In this document: positions 35,335-44,091 of the stretch, one piece after another | Layout of the letters: every line of letters begins with the position of its first letter | Position numbering within the stretch: position 1 is the stretch's first letter | Assembly: GCA_029820295.1 (NCBI GenBank) | Contig: JALGVA010000020.1 | Span: 1-47,763, forward strand | Source of the DNA: Candidatus Zipacnadia bacterium | GTDB lineage: Bacteria > Armatimonadota > Zipacnadia > Zipacnadales > UBA5352 | Length of the DNA: 47,763 bases | Direction: 5' to 3' | The notes under the pieces: generated by a model | Told to the model about the DNA's origin: nothing | What the model saw: only the letters and a program-made list of their open reading frames with translations | Database searches by the model: none | Made by a program: the position numbers and the translations under genes

Positions 35335-36777
35335 CTACGAGCCGATGACATGCAGCTTCATGGTGTTGGTGGTGCCACGCCGTCCGATGGGCGTACCCGC
35401 GGTCACGACGATCACGTCCCCCTCGTGGCACAGCCCCAGGTCCTGGAGCTGCCGGTCCACGCGGTGAATCATCTCGTCGGTGTCGTTGACCGGGTCGATC
35501 AGCAGCGGCTGCACGCCCCAGTAGAGGCTGCAGCGGCGTGCGGTGTCCGGTAGCGGTGTCGCGGCCACGATGGGCATGCGTGGCCGGCACTTCGAGGCCA
35601 GGCGCGCGGTGCTGCCCGACTGCGTGAAGGCCACGACGACCTTCGCACCCACGCTCTCGGCGGTCTCGGCCGCCGCGCGACTGACCGCGTCGGCGAAGTC
35701 CAGGAAGTCCATGCCCACCAGCGGCGCGGTCTGCGCCTCCGCGCGCAGCTCCCTCTCCGCGATGCGCGCGATGGTGCACATCATCCGCACGGTCTCCGCG
35801 GGGTACTCGCCGATGGCCGTCTCGCCCGAGAGCATCAGCGCGTCGGTGCCGTCGAACACCGCGTTGGCCACATCCGAAGCCTCCGCGCGCGTCGGCCGCG
35901 AGTTGTGCGTCATGCTTTCCAGCATCTGCGTCGCGGTGATCACCGGCACGCGCTGGCGCCGGCACTCGGCGATGATGCGCTTCTGCAGCACCGGCACCGC
36001 GCCCGGCGAGGTCTCCACCGCCAGGTCGCCGCGCGCCACCATCACCACGTCCGAAGCGGCCACCACACCCTCCAGCTCGTCCAGCGCCTCGGGCTTCTCG
36101 AGCTTCGCGACCACCGGCGTGTCATCGCCCAGGTCGGCGATCGCCTGCCGGATGCTGCGCATGTCGTCGGCCGAGCGCACGAAGCTCAACGCCACGTAGT
36201 CGGCGTCGAGCCCGACGGCGAACTCCAGGTCCGCACGGTCCTTCTCGGTCAGCGACGGCGCGCTGATCCTCGCGCCCGGCAGGTTGATGCCCGCATGCTC
36301 CTGCACCGGCCCGCCGAAGATCACCTCACACTCGACCTCGGTGTCATCGGTGCTCAGCACGCGCAGCTCCACCAGCCCGTCGTTGATGAGCACGCGATCC
36401 TCGGCGCCGACGTCGCGCGGCAGTTCGGGGTAGGTCGTGGACAGCCGCTCCGCGGTGCCGTGCGCGGCCGCGACATCGATGGTCACGCGATCGCCTTCGC
36501 GCAGGATCACAGGACCGCCTCCGGTCAGCTCCCCCACGCGTATCTTGGGCCCCTGCAGATCGGCGAGGATGGCGACGTGGCAGCCACGTGCGGCGGCCAC
36601 CGAACGCACGTGGTTGAAGGTCCGCTCGTGCGTCTCGTGGTCGCCGTGCGAGAAGTTCAGCCGCGCCACGTCCATGCCGCTGTCGATGAGCCGGCCGATC
36701 ATCTCCTCGCTCTGCGTCGCCGGGCCGAGGGTGCAGATGATCTTTGTCGGGTTGGGGTTGCCCACCAGCCTGGCCAC
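35335..36777 (-). CDS. pyk: Pyruvate kinase
   Basis: 480 aa from GTG 36777; AGGGAGG lies upstream. Converts phosphoenolpyruvate and ADP to pyruvate and ATP. Motifs: TKIICTLGPATQSEEMIGRL, DVARLNFSHGDHETHERTFN, ILADLQGPKIRVGEL, the catalytic MVARGDLAVETSPGAVPVLQ, and ITATQMLESMTHNSRPTRAE with EASDVANAVFDGTDALMLSG. The C-terminal domain is complete (VVVAFTQSGSTARLASKCRP; EGDVIVVTAGTPIGRRGTTN). No extra PEP-utilising domain. Situated 24 nt from the DegT start in the same direction. Confidence 0.96.
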   Translation of the reverse strand: MARLVGNPNPTKIICTLGPATQSEEMIGRLIDSGMDVARLNFSHGDHETHERTFNHVRSVAAARGCHVAILADLQGPKIRVGELTGGGPVILREGDRVTIDVAAAHGTAERLSTTYPELPRDVGAEDRVLINDGLVELRVLSTDDTEVECEVIFGGPVQEHAGINLPGARISAPSLTEKDRADLEFAVGLDADYVALSFVRSADDMRSIRQAIADLGDDTPVVAKLEKPEALDELEGVVAASDVVMVARGDLAVETSPGAVPVLQKRIIAECRRQRVPVITATQMLESMTHNSRPTRAEASDVANAVFDGTDALMLSGETAIGEYPAETVRMMCTIARIAERELRAEAQTAPLVGMDFLDFADAVSRAAAETAESVGAKVVVAFTQSGSTARLASKCRPRMPIVAATPLPDTARRCSLYWGVQPLLIDPVNDTDEMIHRVDRQLQDLGLCHEGDVIVVTAGTPIGRRGTTNTMKLHVIGS

Positions 36778-37050
36778 CGTGCATCGTCCTCCCTGAGTCT
36801 GCCCGAAGCGGCGAAGGCTTCGCTCCGCGCGGCACATGCGTGGGGCGTTTCACCGCCCCGCCCTCATCCTCCTGCGCGAACGGGACGTGGCGTATCCCCC
36901 ACGGCGGTGTGCGCAAATCGTGGGACGGGTCATGCAGGTGAAGTCGGGGGAGGCGCAGAAGGTGATAGTACCCGACGCCGATGCCGCCCGGTGTCGGCGC
37001 GACGGGCGTAGCGTCGTTTCATCGCAGCCTGGGGGAAGGTGGTAAGGGAT
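36778..37050. other. Intergenic region upstream of hpf and pyk
   Basis: 273 nt between divergent pyk and hpf. It contains a small inverted repeat (CGCCGA ... TCGGCG around 36975-37000) and ends in the AAGGGAT ribosome-binding region of hpf. No consensus promoter stands out. No gene supported. Confidence 0.4.
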
Positions 37051-37623
37051 ATGAGAATTGACGTACGCGGCAAGAACGGAAACGTTCCCCAGTACCTCCT
37101 CGACCACGCCGAACCTCGCCTCGAAAGCCTCGCCCAGTACCTCGACAGACTGCAGGCCGTGCGCGTGGTCCTCGATGAGAAGCGCGGCATGCACACGGTC
37201 GAGATCACAGTGGAGGAGCCGCGCCACGTGTTCCGCAGTGAGAAGGCGTCCAGCGACGTGCTGGAGGCCTTCGACGATGCGTACAGGGCCGTGGAGAAGC
37301 AGGCGCGTCGGCACAAGCGGCGCAGGCGCGATCACACCAAGCAGAGCGTCCGCGAACTCGAGCCGGTCCTGCCGGATGAACTTGCGGACGAGCCGACTCC
37401 CGAGCCGGCGGACGATGAGGAAGCGGAGGAGGGCGACGGCCCGGGCATCATCCGGGTGAAGAGCCACGCACTCAAGCCCATGGCCCCTGAAGAGGCGGCC
37501 ATGCAGATGGAGATGGTCGGACACGACTTCTACGTGTTCACCGATGCGCGCACCGAGAACGTCGCGGTGGTCTACCGCCGCAAGTCGGGAGGTTACGGCC
37601 TGATCGAGCCGAACGTTGAGTAG
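37051..37623 (+). CDS. hpf: Ribosome hibernation promoting factor, long form
   Basis: 190 aa from ATG 37051. The N-terminal S30AE/HPF domain (about 1-100; MRIDVRGKNGNVPQYLLDHA, EITVEEPRHVFRSEKASSDV, AVEKQARRHKRRRRDHTKQS) binds the 30S decoding region. An acidic linker is followed by the C-terminal dimerisation domain (about 130-188): IIRVKSHALKPMAPEEAAMQ, MVGHDFYVFTDARTENVAVV, YRRKSGGYGLIEP. The long form pairs 70S ribosomes into inactive 100S dimers in slow growth. It stands alone on the plus strand, upstream of clc. Confidence 0.95.
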   Translation: MRIDVRGKNGNVPQYLLDHAEPRLESLAQYLDRLQAVRVVLDEKRGMHTVEITVEEPRHVFRSEKASSDVLEAFDDAYRAVEKQARRHKRRRRDHTKQSVRELEPVLPDELADEPTPEPADDEEAEEGDGPGIIRVKSHALKPMAPEEAAMQMEMVGHDFYVFTDARTENVAVVYRRKSGGYGLIEPNVE

Positions 37624-37640
37624 CCCTCGCAGCGACAACC

Positions 37641-37649
37641 TGCTATACT
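37641..37649 (+). promoter_or_regulatory. Extended -10 promoter candidate upstream of clc
   Basis: TGCTATACT is an extended -10 (TG-N-TATACT). The only TTGAGT nearby (37616-37621) is 22 nt away, too far for a normal -35. The rest of 37624-37825 is GC-rich with no gene. Confidence 0.4.
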
Positions 37650-37825
37650 CACGTACCGCGGCGCCCGGCGCGAGACCTGCGCGCCGGCGCTGCGGTGCGT
37701 TCTCGCGCCCGCCGGCCCGGCGCCTCGTCGCCGACGTTCGCGCGGCGCGGCGTAAGCACGCATCAAGCACTCACACACCGTGCCGGCAGCCGGCGCGGCC
37801 ATGACCCGAAAGCGCGTGTTCCACC

Positions 37826-39634
37826 ATGCCCGGCCGCATCCCATCGCGAATATTGAGACGCCTCAGCGCCGAGCGCCTGCAGCGTCTCATCGTGGCGCGT
37901 CTGCCGCTCATCTGGAGCGACCACTCGTCGCTGATCGTGCTGGGCATCATCATCGGCATCGGCGGCGGCCTCGGCGCCGTCGCCTTCCGCTGGCTGATCG
38001 GTGCCTTCCACACCGTCTTCTTCGGCTGGGGCGCCGTCGTCTTCGCCTTCATGGGCGCCTACTACACCATCATCCTCCCCGCGATCGGCGGCGCCGTCGT
38101 CGGTCCGCTCACCGTGTTCCTGGCCCCCGAAGCGCGCGGCCACGGCGTCCCAGAGATCATGCAGGCGGTCGCCGTCCGCGGCGGCCGCATTCGCCCGCGC
38201 GTGGCGGTCATCAAGGCCATTGCGTCATCGGTGTGCATTGGCTCAGGGGGCTCAGTGGGCCGCGAAGGACCCATCGCGCAGATAGGGGCGGCCCTGGGCT
38301 CCGTGGTCGGAGGCCTGCTCAGCCTGCCGGAGAAGCGCGTCAAGACACTCGTGGCCTGCGGCGCGGCCGGCGGCATTGCCGCCACCTTCAACGCCCCCAT
38401 CGGCGGCGCCTTCTTCGCGCTCGAACTCATCCTCGGCGAGTGGAGCGCCGAGGCCTTCGCGCCTGTGGTCATCGCCGCCGTGGTGGCCGCCAGCATCGGC
38501 CGCGTGGTGTTCGGCGACGTGCCCGCCTTCTCCATGCCCCAGCACCACATCCAGGGCTTCGCCGAACTCCCCCACTTCATCCTGCTCGGCCTGCTCAGCG
38601 GGCCTGTCGCCGTGCTGTTCATCCGCTCGGTCACCGTCGCGGAGAACATCGGCGATCGCGTCCCCATCCCGCGCTGGACGCTGCCCATCGCGGGTGGAGT
38701 GCTCATGGGGCTCGTCGGCCTGTGGGACCCGAGCCTCTACGGCGTCGGTTACGACAAGATCCAGTCGCTGCTCACAGAGCCCCAGTTGTTGCTCTGGCCG
38801 CTGGTGGCTCTGATCCCGATCAAACTGCTCGCGACGTCGCTCACCCTCGGCTTCGGAGGGTCAGGCGGCGTGTTCTCACCATCGCTCTATGTCGGCGCAC
38901 TCGTGGGCTTCGTCTTCGGCGCCTTCGCCAACGCGCATCTGCCGGGCGCACACACCGAGGCATCGGTCTACGCACTGCTGGGCATGGCCGCGGTCTTCTC
39001 CGGCACCAGTCACGCCCCAATCACCGCGGTGCTGATCGTCTTCGAGCTGATCGCCGACTACCACATGATCCTCCCGCTGATGGTCACGGTGGGCACCTCG
39101 GTGATCACCGCGCGCTTCATCCACCGTTTCTCGATCTACAACGCGAAGTTGGTCCGCCACGGTGTGCACGTCCAGCTCGGCCACGACATCCAGGTCCTGT
39201 CCGAGATCTCGGTCAACGACACCATGACGCGCCGGGTTGAGACCCTCCCACTCGATGCTCCCCTGAGCGAGATCATGGAGACCTTCGAGCGCAGCCGCCA
39301 TCACGGCATTCCCGTCGTTGACGAAGAGGGGCGGCTGCACGGCCTGGTGACGCCGACCGACGTTCGACGCGCGGGGCCCGACGCGCACAACCGCACCGCG
39401 TCTGAGATCGCGACCCACAAGCTGGTGATCGCCTTCCCATCCGACAGCCTCAACGACGCCCTGCGCAAGATGGGCATCGCGGGAGTCGGACGGCTGCCGG
39501 TGGTCGAGCCCGAAGACCACTCGCACCTGCTGGGCATCATCACGCGCCAGGACATCGTGTCGGCCTACAACCGTGCGCTCATGCGCCTGCACACCGGGCT
39601 CGAGGAGACGCAGGACGAGGATTACTTCGACTGA
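37826..39634 (+). CDS. ClC-family chloride channel or antiporter with two CBS domains
   Basis: 602 aa. Multi-pass membrane protein. Selectivity-filter motifs: GSGGSVGREGPIAQIGAALG, with the gating glutamate of GREGP; GFGGSGGVFSPSLYVGALVG; AAVFSGTSHAPITAVLIVFE. About ten or more hydrophobic segments span residues 35-435. The C-terminal 150 residues hold two CBS units (SEIMETFERSRHHGIPVVDE with GRLHGLVTPTDVRRAG; DALRKMGIAGVGRLPVVEPE with LLGIITRQDIVSAYNRAL), which may bind adenine nucleotides. Moves chloride, possibly against protons; which cannot be told. 14 nt before the GT2 gene. Confidence 0.95.
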   Translation: MPGRIPSRILRRLSAERLQRLIVARLPLIWSDHSSLIVLGIIIGIGGGLGAVAFRWLIGAFHTVFFGWGAVVFAFMGAYYTIILPAIGGAVVGPLTVFLAPEARGHGVPEIMQAVAVRGGRIRPRVAVIKAIASSVCIGSGGSVGREGPIAQIGAALGSVVGGLLSLPEKRVKTLVACGAAGGIAATFNAPIGGAFFALELILGEWSAEAFAPVVIAAVVAASIGRVVFGDVPAFSMPQHHIQGFAELPHFILLGLLSGPVAVLFIRSVTVAENIGDRVPIPRWTLPIAGGVLMGLVGLWDPSLYGVGYDKIQSLLTEPQLLLWPLVALIPIKLLATSLTLGFGGSGGVFSPSLYVGALVGFVFGAFANAHLPGAHTEASVYALLGMAAVFSGTSHAPITAVLIVFELIADYHMILPLMVTVGTSVITARFIHRFSIYNAKLVRHGVHVQLGHDIQVLSEISVNDTMTRRVETLPLDAPLSEIMETFERSRHHGIPVVDEEGRLHGLVTPTDVRRAGPDAHNRTASEIATHKLVIAFPSDSLNDALRKMGIAGVGRLPVVEPEDHSHLLGIITRQDIVSAYNRALMRLHTGLEETQDEDYFD

Positions 39635-39648
39635 CCGGGAGCGCAGGG

Positions 39649-40380
39649 ATGAGCCAGGCCCAGGCCGTCTGGGCGGTCACCGCCACCTACAACGAGGCCG
39701 AGAATCTGCCCGAGCTGGCCGCCGGGCTGCTGGCGCTGCCCATCCCCGTCAGCCTGGTGATCGTCGATGACAACTCGCCCGACGGCACCGGCGACCTCGC
39801 CGACCGCCTCGTCGCCGAGCACCCGGGACGCTTCCACGCCCTGCATCGCCCGGGGAAGCTGGGCTACGCCTCCGCCCACCTGCTGGGCATCCGCTACGCG
39901 CTCGACCACGGCGCGCAGGTGGTGGTCACCATGGATGCCGACCTCTCCCACGACCCCGTGCGGATCCCACAGATGCTGGCCGCGCTCGCGGACGCCGACG
40001 TGGTGGTGGGCTCGCGCTACGTGCCCGGGGGCGGCACGCGCAACTGGGGGGGGGACCGCAGGCTGCTCAGCCGGACCGCGGGGATGCTGGTGCGCCTGGC
40101 ATCAGGGCTGCGCGTGGCCGATCCCACCGGCGGCTTCCGCGCCTATCGAGCGCCCATCCTCACCGCCGCCAGATTCGACGAGGTGCGCCAGGAGGGCTAC
40201 GCCTTTCTCTCCGAGATGCTCTTCCGCTGCATGAGGTCCGGCGCACGCATCGTCGAGGTGCCCATCATCTTCGCGGACCGACGCTACGGGCGCTCCAAGC
40301 TCTCGAAGCGCATCATTCTCGAGGCCGCGCTCAATCTCTTCTCGCTCGCCTGGCGGCGGCTCACCGGCTGGCGTCCATGA
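39649..40380 (+). CDS. Polyprenol-phosphate mannose/glucose synthase (GT2, DPM1-like)
   Basis: 243 aa. GT-A fold: WAVTATYNEAENLPELAAGL, LVIVDDNSPDGTGDLADRL, GKLGYASAHLLGIRYALDHG, and the DxD metal site in VTMDADLSHDPVRIPQML, then DVVVGSRYVPGGGTRNWGGD and VPIIFADRRYGRSKLSKRII. It transfers a hexose from a nucleotide sugar to a polyprenyl phosphate; the membrane tail found in some relatives is lacking. It overlaps the convergent larC by 20 nt at the 3' ends. Confidence 0.93.
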   Translation: MSQAQAVWAVTATYNEAENLPELAAGLLALPIPVSLVIVDDNSPDGTGDLADRLVAEHPGRFHALHRPGKLGYASAHLLGIRYALDHGAQVVVTMDADLSHDPVRIPQMLAALADADVVVGSRYVPGGGTRNWGGDRRLLSRTAGMLVRLASGLRVADPTGGFRAYRAPILTAARFDEVRQEGYAFLSEMLFRCMRSGARIVEVPIIFADRRYGRSKLSKRIILEAALNLFSLAWRRLTGWRP

Positions 40381-41584
40381 GCGCCTGGGCGGCCGCCACC
40401 GCCGCGGTGTAAACCGCCTTGAGCGGGGCCGCGTGCTCCGTGGCGGCGCGGCGACAGTGCTCGTACTCCGGCGCCATCGTGACCGCCCTCCCGCGCAGAT
40501 AGCCGAGCTTAACGCCCACCGTGCCGAAGGGCGTCTCCACCTCGATGCGCTCGCGACGCAGGCATCGGCGATCCATCGGCGCCATGCGCACGCCCAGGCT
40601 GGTGGTCTCACGCAGCAGCGCTTCCGCGACCGCATCGGCGCACTCGGGGACGCACAGCGCGCGCAGCAGCAGCGCCGGCCGGCCCTTCTTCATCACGATC
40701 GGCGCCGCCCAGGCATCCAGCGCGCCCGCCGCGAGGGCGGCATCGATGGCGTTAGGCACCAGCTCCCCGCTCATGTCATCGACGTTGGTCTCGATGGCGA
40801 CGACCTGCCCGGCCTCCTGCACGTCAGGCGTCCCGTCGGGGATATCGGCGCTCAGCCACAGCCGCGCGACGTTGGGGACCGGGTCGAAGTCCGCATTGCC
40901 CGCCCCGTAGCCGATGCGCTCGGCGATAAGGTCCGCCGGGCGCCCGAAGCCGTCGGCCAGCACCGCCGCCAGCGCCGCGCCGGTCGGCGTAACCGTCTCG
41001 CCGCGCACGTCCACGGGCTGCGTGGGGGTGCCCGCGAGCAGCTCCGCCGTCGCAGGCGCGGGCACCGGCAGGCGCCCATGCGCGCACTCGATCCAGCCGT
41101 GGCCGATGGGCAGCGACGAGCAGTGCAGCCGCCGCACATCCAGCCGCCGCAGGCCCTCAACGGCGCCCACCACGTCCACCAGCGTGTCCAGCCCGCCCAG
41201 CTCGTGGAAATGCACCTGCTCGGGCGTGCTGTCGTGGACCTTCGCCTCCGCCTGGGCGAGGCGTCGGATGATCGCCACTGAGCGCTCGATGACCGCCGCC
41301 TCGAGCTCGGCCGCCTCCACGACCGCGATCAGCTCCGCCGCGCTGCGCCCGTGATCGTGCTCATCAGCACCGTGGTGATGGTGCCCATGCGCGTGCACGT
41401 CCACCTTGGTGGCCGCAATGCCCGTCTTCATGACCTGCCGGGCGGTCACCTCGACCTCGTCGGCGATGCCCAGCGCGGCGGTTGTCTCCGCCAGCGCCTC
41501 GACCGGCAGACCGCAGGCCACGAGCGCCCCCAGCATCATATCGCCGCTCAGCCCGCCGACTGCCTCCAGATATCCGACCTTCAT
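40361..41584 (-). CDS. larC: Nickel-pincer cofactor cyclometallase LarC
   Basis: 407 aa from ATG 41584, where the family begins (MKVGYLEAVGGLSGDMMLGA); the ribosome-binding site is poor. Inserts nickel into the pincer nucleotide using CTP. Motifs: GLSGDMMLGALVACGLPVEA, VHFHELGGLDTLVDVVGAVE, VDVRGETVTPTGAALAAVLA, ERIGYGAGNADFDPVPN, VAIETNVDDMSGELVPNAID, PIVMKKGRPALLLRALC. A histidine-rich segment (HAHGHHHHGADEHDHG) probably binds nickel. It is one continuous frame, unlike the frameshifted larC1/larC2 of Lactiplantibacillus. It follows the kelch gene after 49 nt. Confidence 0.94.
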   Translation of the reverse strand: MKVGYLEAVGGLSGDMMLGALVACGLPVEALAETTAALGIADEVEVTARQVMKTGIAATKVDVHAHGHHHHGADEHDHGRSAAELIAVVEAAELEAAVIERSVAIIRRLAQAEAKVHDSTPEQVHFHELGGLDTLVDVVGAVEGLRRLDVRRLHCSSLPIGHGWIECAHGRLPVPAPATAELLAGTPTQPVDVRGETVTPTGAALAAVLADGFGRPADLIAERIGYGAGNADFDPVPNVARLWLSADIPDGTPDVQEAGQVVAIETNVDDMSGELVPNAIDAALAAGALDAWAAPIVMKKGRPALLLRALCVPECADAVAEALLRETTSLGVRMAPMDRRCLRRERIEVETPFGTVGVKLGYLRGRAVTMAPEYEHCRRAATEHAAPLKAVYTAAVAAAQALMDASR

Positions 41585-41633
41585 CAGCGTCGGGATCGCG
41601 CGACTCCCTGTGCTCCTTCGGGTTAGTGTGATG

Positions 41634-42713
41634 CTACGGCCTGATGACCGCCGTCTCGGTGACGACCGTCCGGCGCTGCCCCTCGACAATCATGCCCCCG
41701 GTGATCAGCACCTCGCCCGAGGGCAGCAGCGTGGCGCGGTGCTCGTGCACCGGGCGCGGCAGCCGCCCGGCGGGCGCGAACTGGCCGCTGGCCGGGTCGA
41801 AGACCTCACACGAGTCGAGCGTGTGCGGGCCGCCCTCGGCGTTGAAGCCGCCGGTGATGAGCACCCGCCCGTCCGGCAGCGCCGTCGCGGTATGGTCCAT
41901 GCGCGGCTCGGCCATCTCCGGTCCCGTCGTGAAGCTCCCGGTCGCCGGGTCGAAGATCTCGCTGCCCGCAAGTTGGCGTCCGGCGGCGATGCAGTTGCCC
42001 CCGGCGATCAACACCCGCCCGTCCGGCAGCAGCGTCGCGGTGTGCCGCGAGCGATCGACCAGCATATCCGTGACGGACGCGAAGCTTCCGCTGACGGGGT
42101 CGAAGACCTCCGCTGCGCTGATGGTGCGTTCGTCCGGGAACTGCGTCCCGCCGGTGATCAGCACCCGCCCGTCCGCCAGCCGGCAGGCCGCGTGCCCGTA
42201 GCGGCTCTGCGCCATCTCCTCCGTCGGCACGAAACTGCGCGTCGCCGGGTCGTAGAGGTCGCAGCTCGCCACCGAGGTCACGCCGCCCACGAAGCCGCCG
42301 GCGATGAGCACGCGCCCATCCTCCAGCAGCGTCGCCGAGTGCAGCTCGCGTGGCACCGACATGCGGCTCTCGAGGAAGACGAAGCGCCCGTCGTCGAGCA
42401 ACTCGGCCGTGCGCGATGTCGAGTACGGCAGGATGAAGCCGCCCGCGATCAGCACCGTGCCGTCGGGCAGCGCCGTCGCCGTGTGAAACGCCCGCGCGCG
42501 ATGGTTGCGCGGCCCCGACGCGAGCGCGCCGGGCGGCCCCAGCTCCGTGCCCGGCATGAACGCGTCGCCCGGCCCCAGCCCGCCGTGGATCAACACCCGC
42601 CCATCGGCCAGCAGCGTTGCGCTGTGCGCGTAGCGCGGCACGAGCAGTTGCGCCTGCGCCGCAAGCGGCAGGCACAGCGCGAACACGATGGTCGGCCACG
42701 TCGTCGGGCGCAT
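41634..42713 (-). CDS. Secreted seven-repeat kelch-like beta-propeller
   Basis: 359 aa from ATG 42713 (GGAGGAG upstream). Signal peptide MRPTTWPTIVFALCLPLAAQ. The rest is seven repeats of about 50 residues, each with an LPDGRVLI-GG core: LLADGRVLIHGGL, ALPDGTVLIAGGF, LLEDGRVLIAGGF, RLADGRVLITGG, LLPDGRVLIAGGN, ALPDGRVLITGGF, LLPSGEVLITGG. Seven blades make a closed propeller. Kelch/galactose-oxidase-central-domain proteins bind sugars or proteins; no catalytic residues are seen. Intact frame. Confidence 0.88.
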   Translation of the reverse strand: MRPTTWPTIVFALCLPLAAQAQLLVPRYAHSATLLADGRVLIHGGLGPGDAFMPGTELGPPGALASGPRNHRARAFHTATALPDGTVLIAGGFILPYSTSRTAELLDDGRFVFLESRMSVPRELHSATLLEDGRVLIAGGFVGGVTSVASCDLYDPATRSFVPTEEMAQSRYGHAACRLADGRVLITGGTQFPDERTISAAEVFDPVSGSFASVTDMLVDRSRHTATLLPDGRVLIAGGNCIAAGRQLAGSEIFDPATGSFTTGPEMAEPRMDHTATALPDGRVLITGGFNAEGGPHTLDSCEVFDPASGQFAPAGRLPRPVHEHRATLLPSGEVLITGGMIVEGQRRTVVTETAVIRP

Positions 42714-42830
42714 GCGCTCCTCCACGGGCTCGTCATCCGAAGATGGCTTCTTGACCGCACACGGTCCGGATTCCTGCCCGACCACGGGCCGCCAAGGAAT
42801 CGCCGCCGCGCACGCCGAACTCACGGTCCC

Positions 42831-43070
42831 ATGATTCGTCACTGGCGCGCGCGCATCCGGCTGCTCCTCAGCCTCGTCGCCGCAGTCGCGGTCGGCTGGC
42901 GCCTTGACCTCGCCGGCTGGCCGTGGTGGGCGTGGCTGCCCGCCGCGATCCTCGCGGGCATGGCCGCCTTCATGGTCCTGATCCTGTCGTGGTTCCTCTA
43001 CCGCAAGTTCACGTACGAGCGCTTCGCCGAGGCGGCCAGGCGCCGCCACCGCGCCGAGGCGGAGGGCTGA
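42831..43070 (+). CDS. Small membrane protein
   Basis: 79 aa. Two predicted transmembrane segments at about 9-25 and 35-57 (WAWLPAAILAGMAAFMVLIL), with a basic N-terminus and a cytoplasmic arginine-rich tail (KFTYERFAEAARRRHRAEAE). No recognised family. The longer open frame upstream in the same phase is antisense to the kelch gene and not coding. The stop lies 2 nt before the endonuclease IV GTG, so it is in an operon with it. Confidence 0.72.
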   Translation: MIRHWRARIRLLLSLVAAVAVGWRLDLAGWPWWAWLPAAILAGMAAFMVLILSWFLYRKFTYERFAEAARRRHRAEAEG

Positions 43071-43072
43071 CG

Positions 43073-43957
43073 GTGCGCCTGGGCTTTCACATCTCCATCG
43101 CCGGTGGGCTCGACCGGTGCATCGAGCGCGCCATCGTGCGCCGCTGCACCACCCTCCAGATGTTCACCGCCGCGCCCGTACAGTGGGCGCGCAACGACGT
43201 CAGCGCCGAGGAGGGCGCGCGCTTCGCCGACGAGCTGGCCCGCCTCGACATCCACCCGCACTTCGTTCATGCGAAGTACCTGCTCAATGTCGCCTCGCCC
43301 GACCCGGAGCTGCGGGCGATCAGCGTCGCCGATCTGTGCGCCGAGCTACAGGCCGCGCAGGTGTTACGCGCCGCCGGGGTGATCCTGCACCTGGGCAGCG
43401 TCGGCGCGAAGGGCACGATCGCCGAGGGCATCGATCGCGTGGCGCGCGCCGTCGATGAGGCCTGCGAGTGCTCACCCGAGGGCCCGCTGGTGATCCTGGA
43501 GAACGCCGCCGGGCAGGGCAACATGGTCGGCGCGCGTTTCGAGGAGATCGCGCGCATCATCGCCGCGACCGACTGCCCGGAGCGCGCCCGGGTGTGCATC
43601 GACACCGCACACGCCTTCGGCGCGGGCTACGCGATCCACGAGGAGGAGGGGCTGGAGCGCGCGCTGGCGGAGATGGACGCGACCTTCGGCCTCGACCGTC
43701 TGGCGCTGCTGCACGTCAACGACTCGCTGGCGCCCTTGGCGTCGGGCCGCGACCGCCACTGGCACATCGGCCGCGGGGAGATCGGCCGCGAGGGCATGGC
43801 GCGCATCGTGAGCCATCCCGCGCTGCTGCACCTGCCGTTCATCATGGAGACCCCCGGCACCGAGGCCGACGACGTGAGTAACATGCGCCGCATCCGCCGC
43901 CTGATCCGCCCCGAACACCGCCCGCCCCTGCCGCCCCTGCCGAAGGGGCTGTGTTAG
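43073..43957 (+). CDS. nfo: Deoxyribonuclease IV (AP endonuclease Nfo)
   Basis: 294 aa from GTG 43073 (GGAGGG upstream). Cuts DNA at abasic sites in base-excision repair with a tri-zinc centre. Family motifs: LGFHISIAGGLDRCIERAIV, TTLQMFTAAPVQWARNDVSA, FVHAKYLLNVASPDPELRAI, VILHLGSVGAKGTIAEGI, LVILENAAGQGNMVGARFEE, RVCIDTAHAFGAGYAI, LLHVNDSLAPLASGRDRHWH, IGRGEIGREG and FIMETPGTEADD, giving the usual His, Glu and Asp ligands. Ends with a proline-rich tail. Confidence 0.96.
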   Translation: MRLGFHISIAGGLDRCIERAIVRRCTTLQMFTAAPVQWARNDVSAEEGARFADELARLDIHPHFVHAKYLLNVASPDPELRAISVADLCAELQAAQVLRAAGVILHLGSVGAKGTIAEGIDRVARAVDEACECSPEGPLVILENAAGQGNMVGARFEEIARIIAATDCPERARVCIDTAHAFGAGYAIHEEEGLERALAEMDATFGLDRLALLHVNDSLAPLASGRDRHWHIGRGEIGREGMARIVSHPALLHLPFIMETPGTEADDVSNMRRIRRLIRPEHRPPLPPLPKGLC

Positions 43958-43973
43958 CTGCCTCAAGGACGGG

Positions 43974-44057
43974 ACAGGCGAGGGCGCCTGTTCTACTGAG
44001 TGTGCTCACGGTAACGTATCGACGGTGGATGCGTAGTGCAGGCGCCCGCGCCTGCAC
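43974..44057. repeat. Twin palindromes between convergent genes
   Basis: ACAGGCG-AGGG-CGCCTGT (43974-43991) and GTGCAGGCG-CCCG-CGCCTGCAC (44036-44057) share the core CAGGCG-N4-CGCCTG. They lie between the 3' ends of nfo and the M20 peptidase gene. They may terminate transcription in both directions or be a REP-like pair. Confidence 0.55.
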
Positions 44058-44091
44058 ATGCCGTTGCCGGACGCAACCACATTCCTGCTCA

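Noticed and set aside
37616-37649. TTGAGT and TATACT as a full promoter upstream of clc.
   Set aside because: Spacing is 22 nt, too long; kept only as an extended -10 candidate.
41406-42830. Long plus-strand frame leading into the small membrane protein.
   Set aside because: Antisense to the seven-repeat kelch gene; only the last 80 codons, from ATG 42831, have membrane-protein character.
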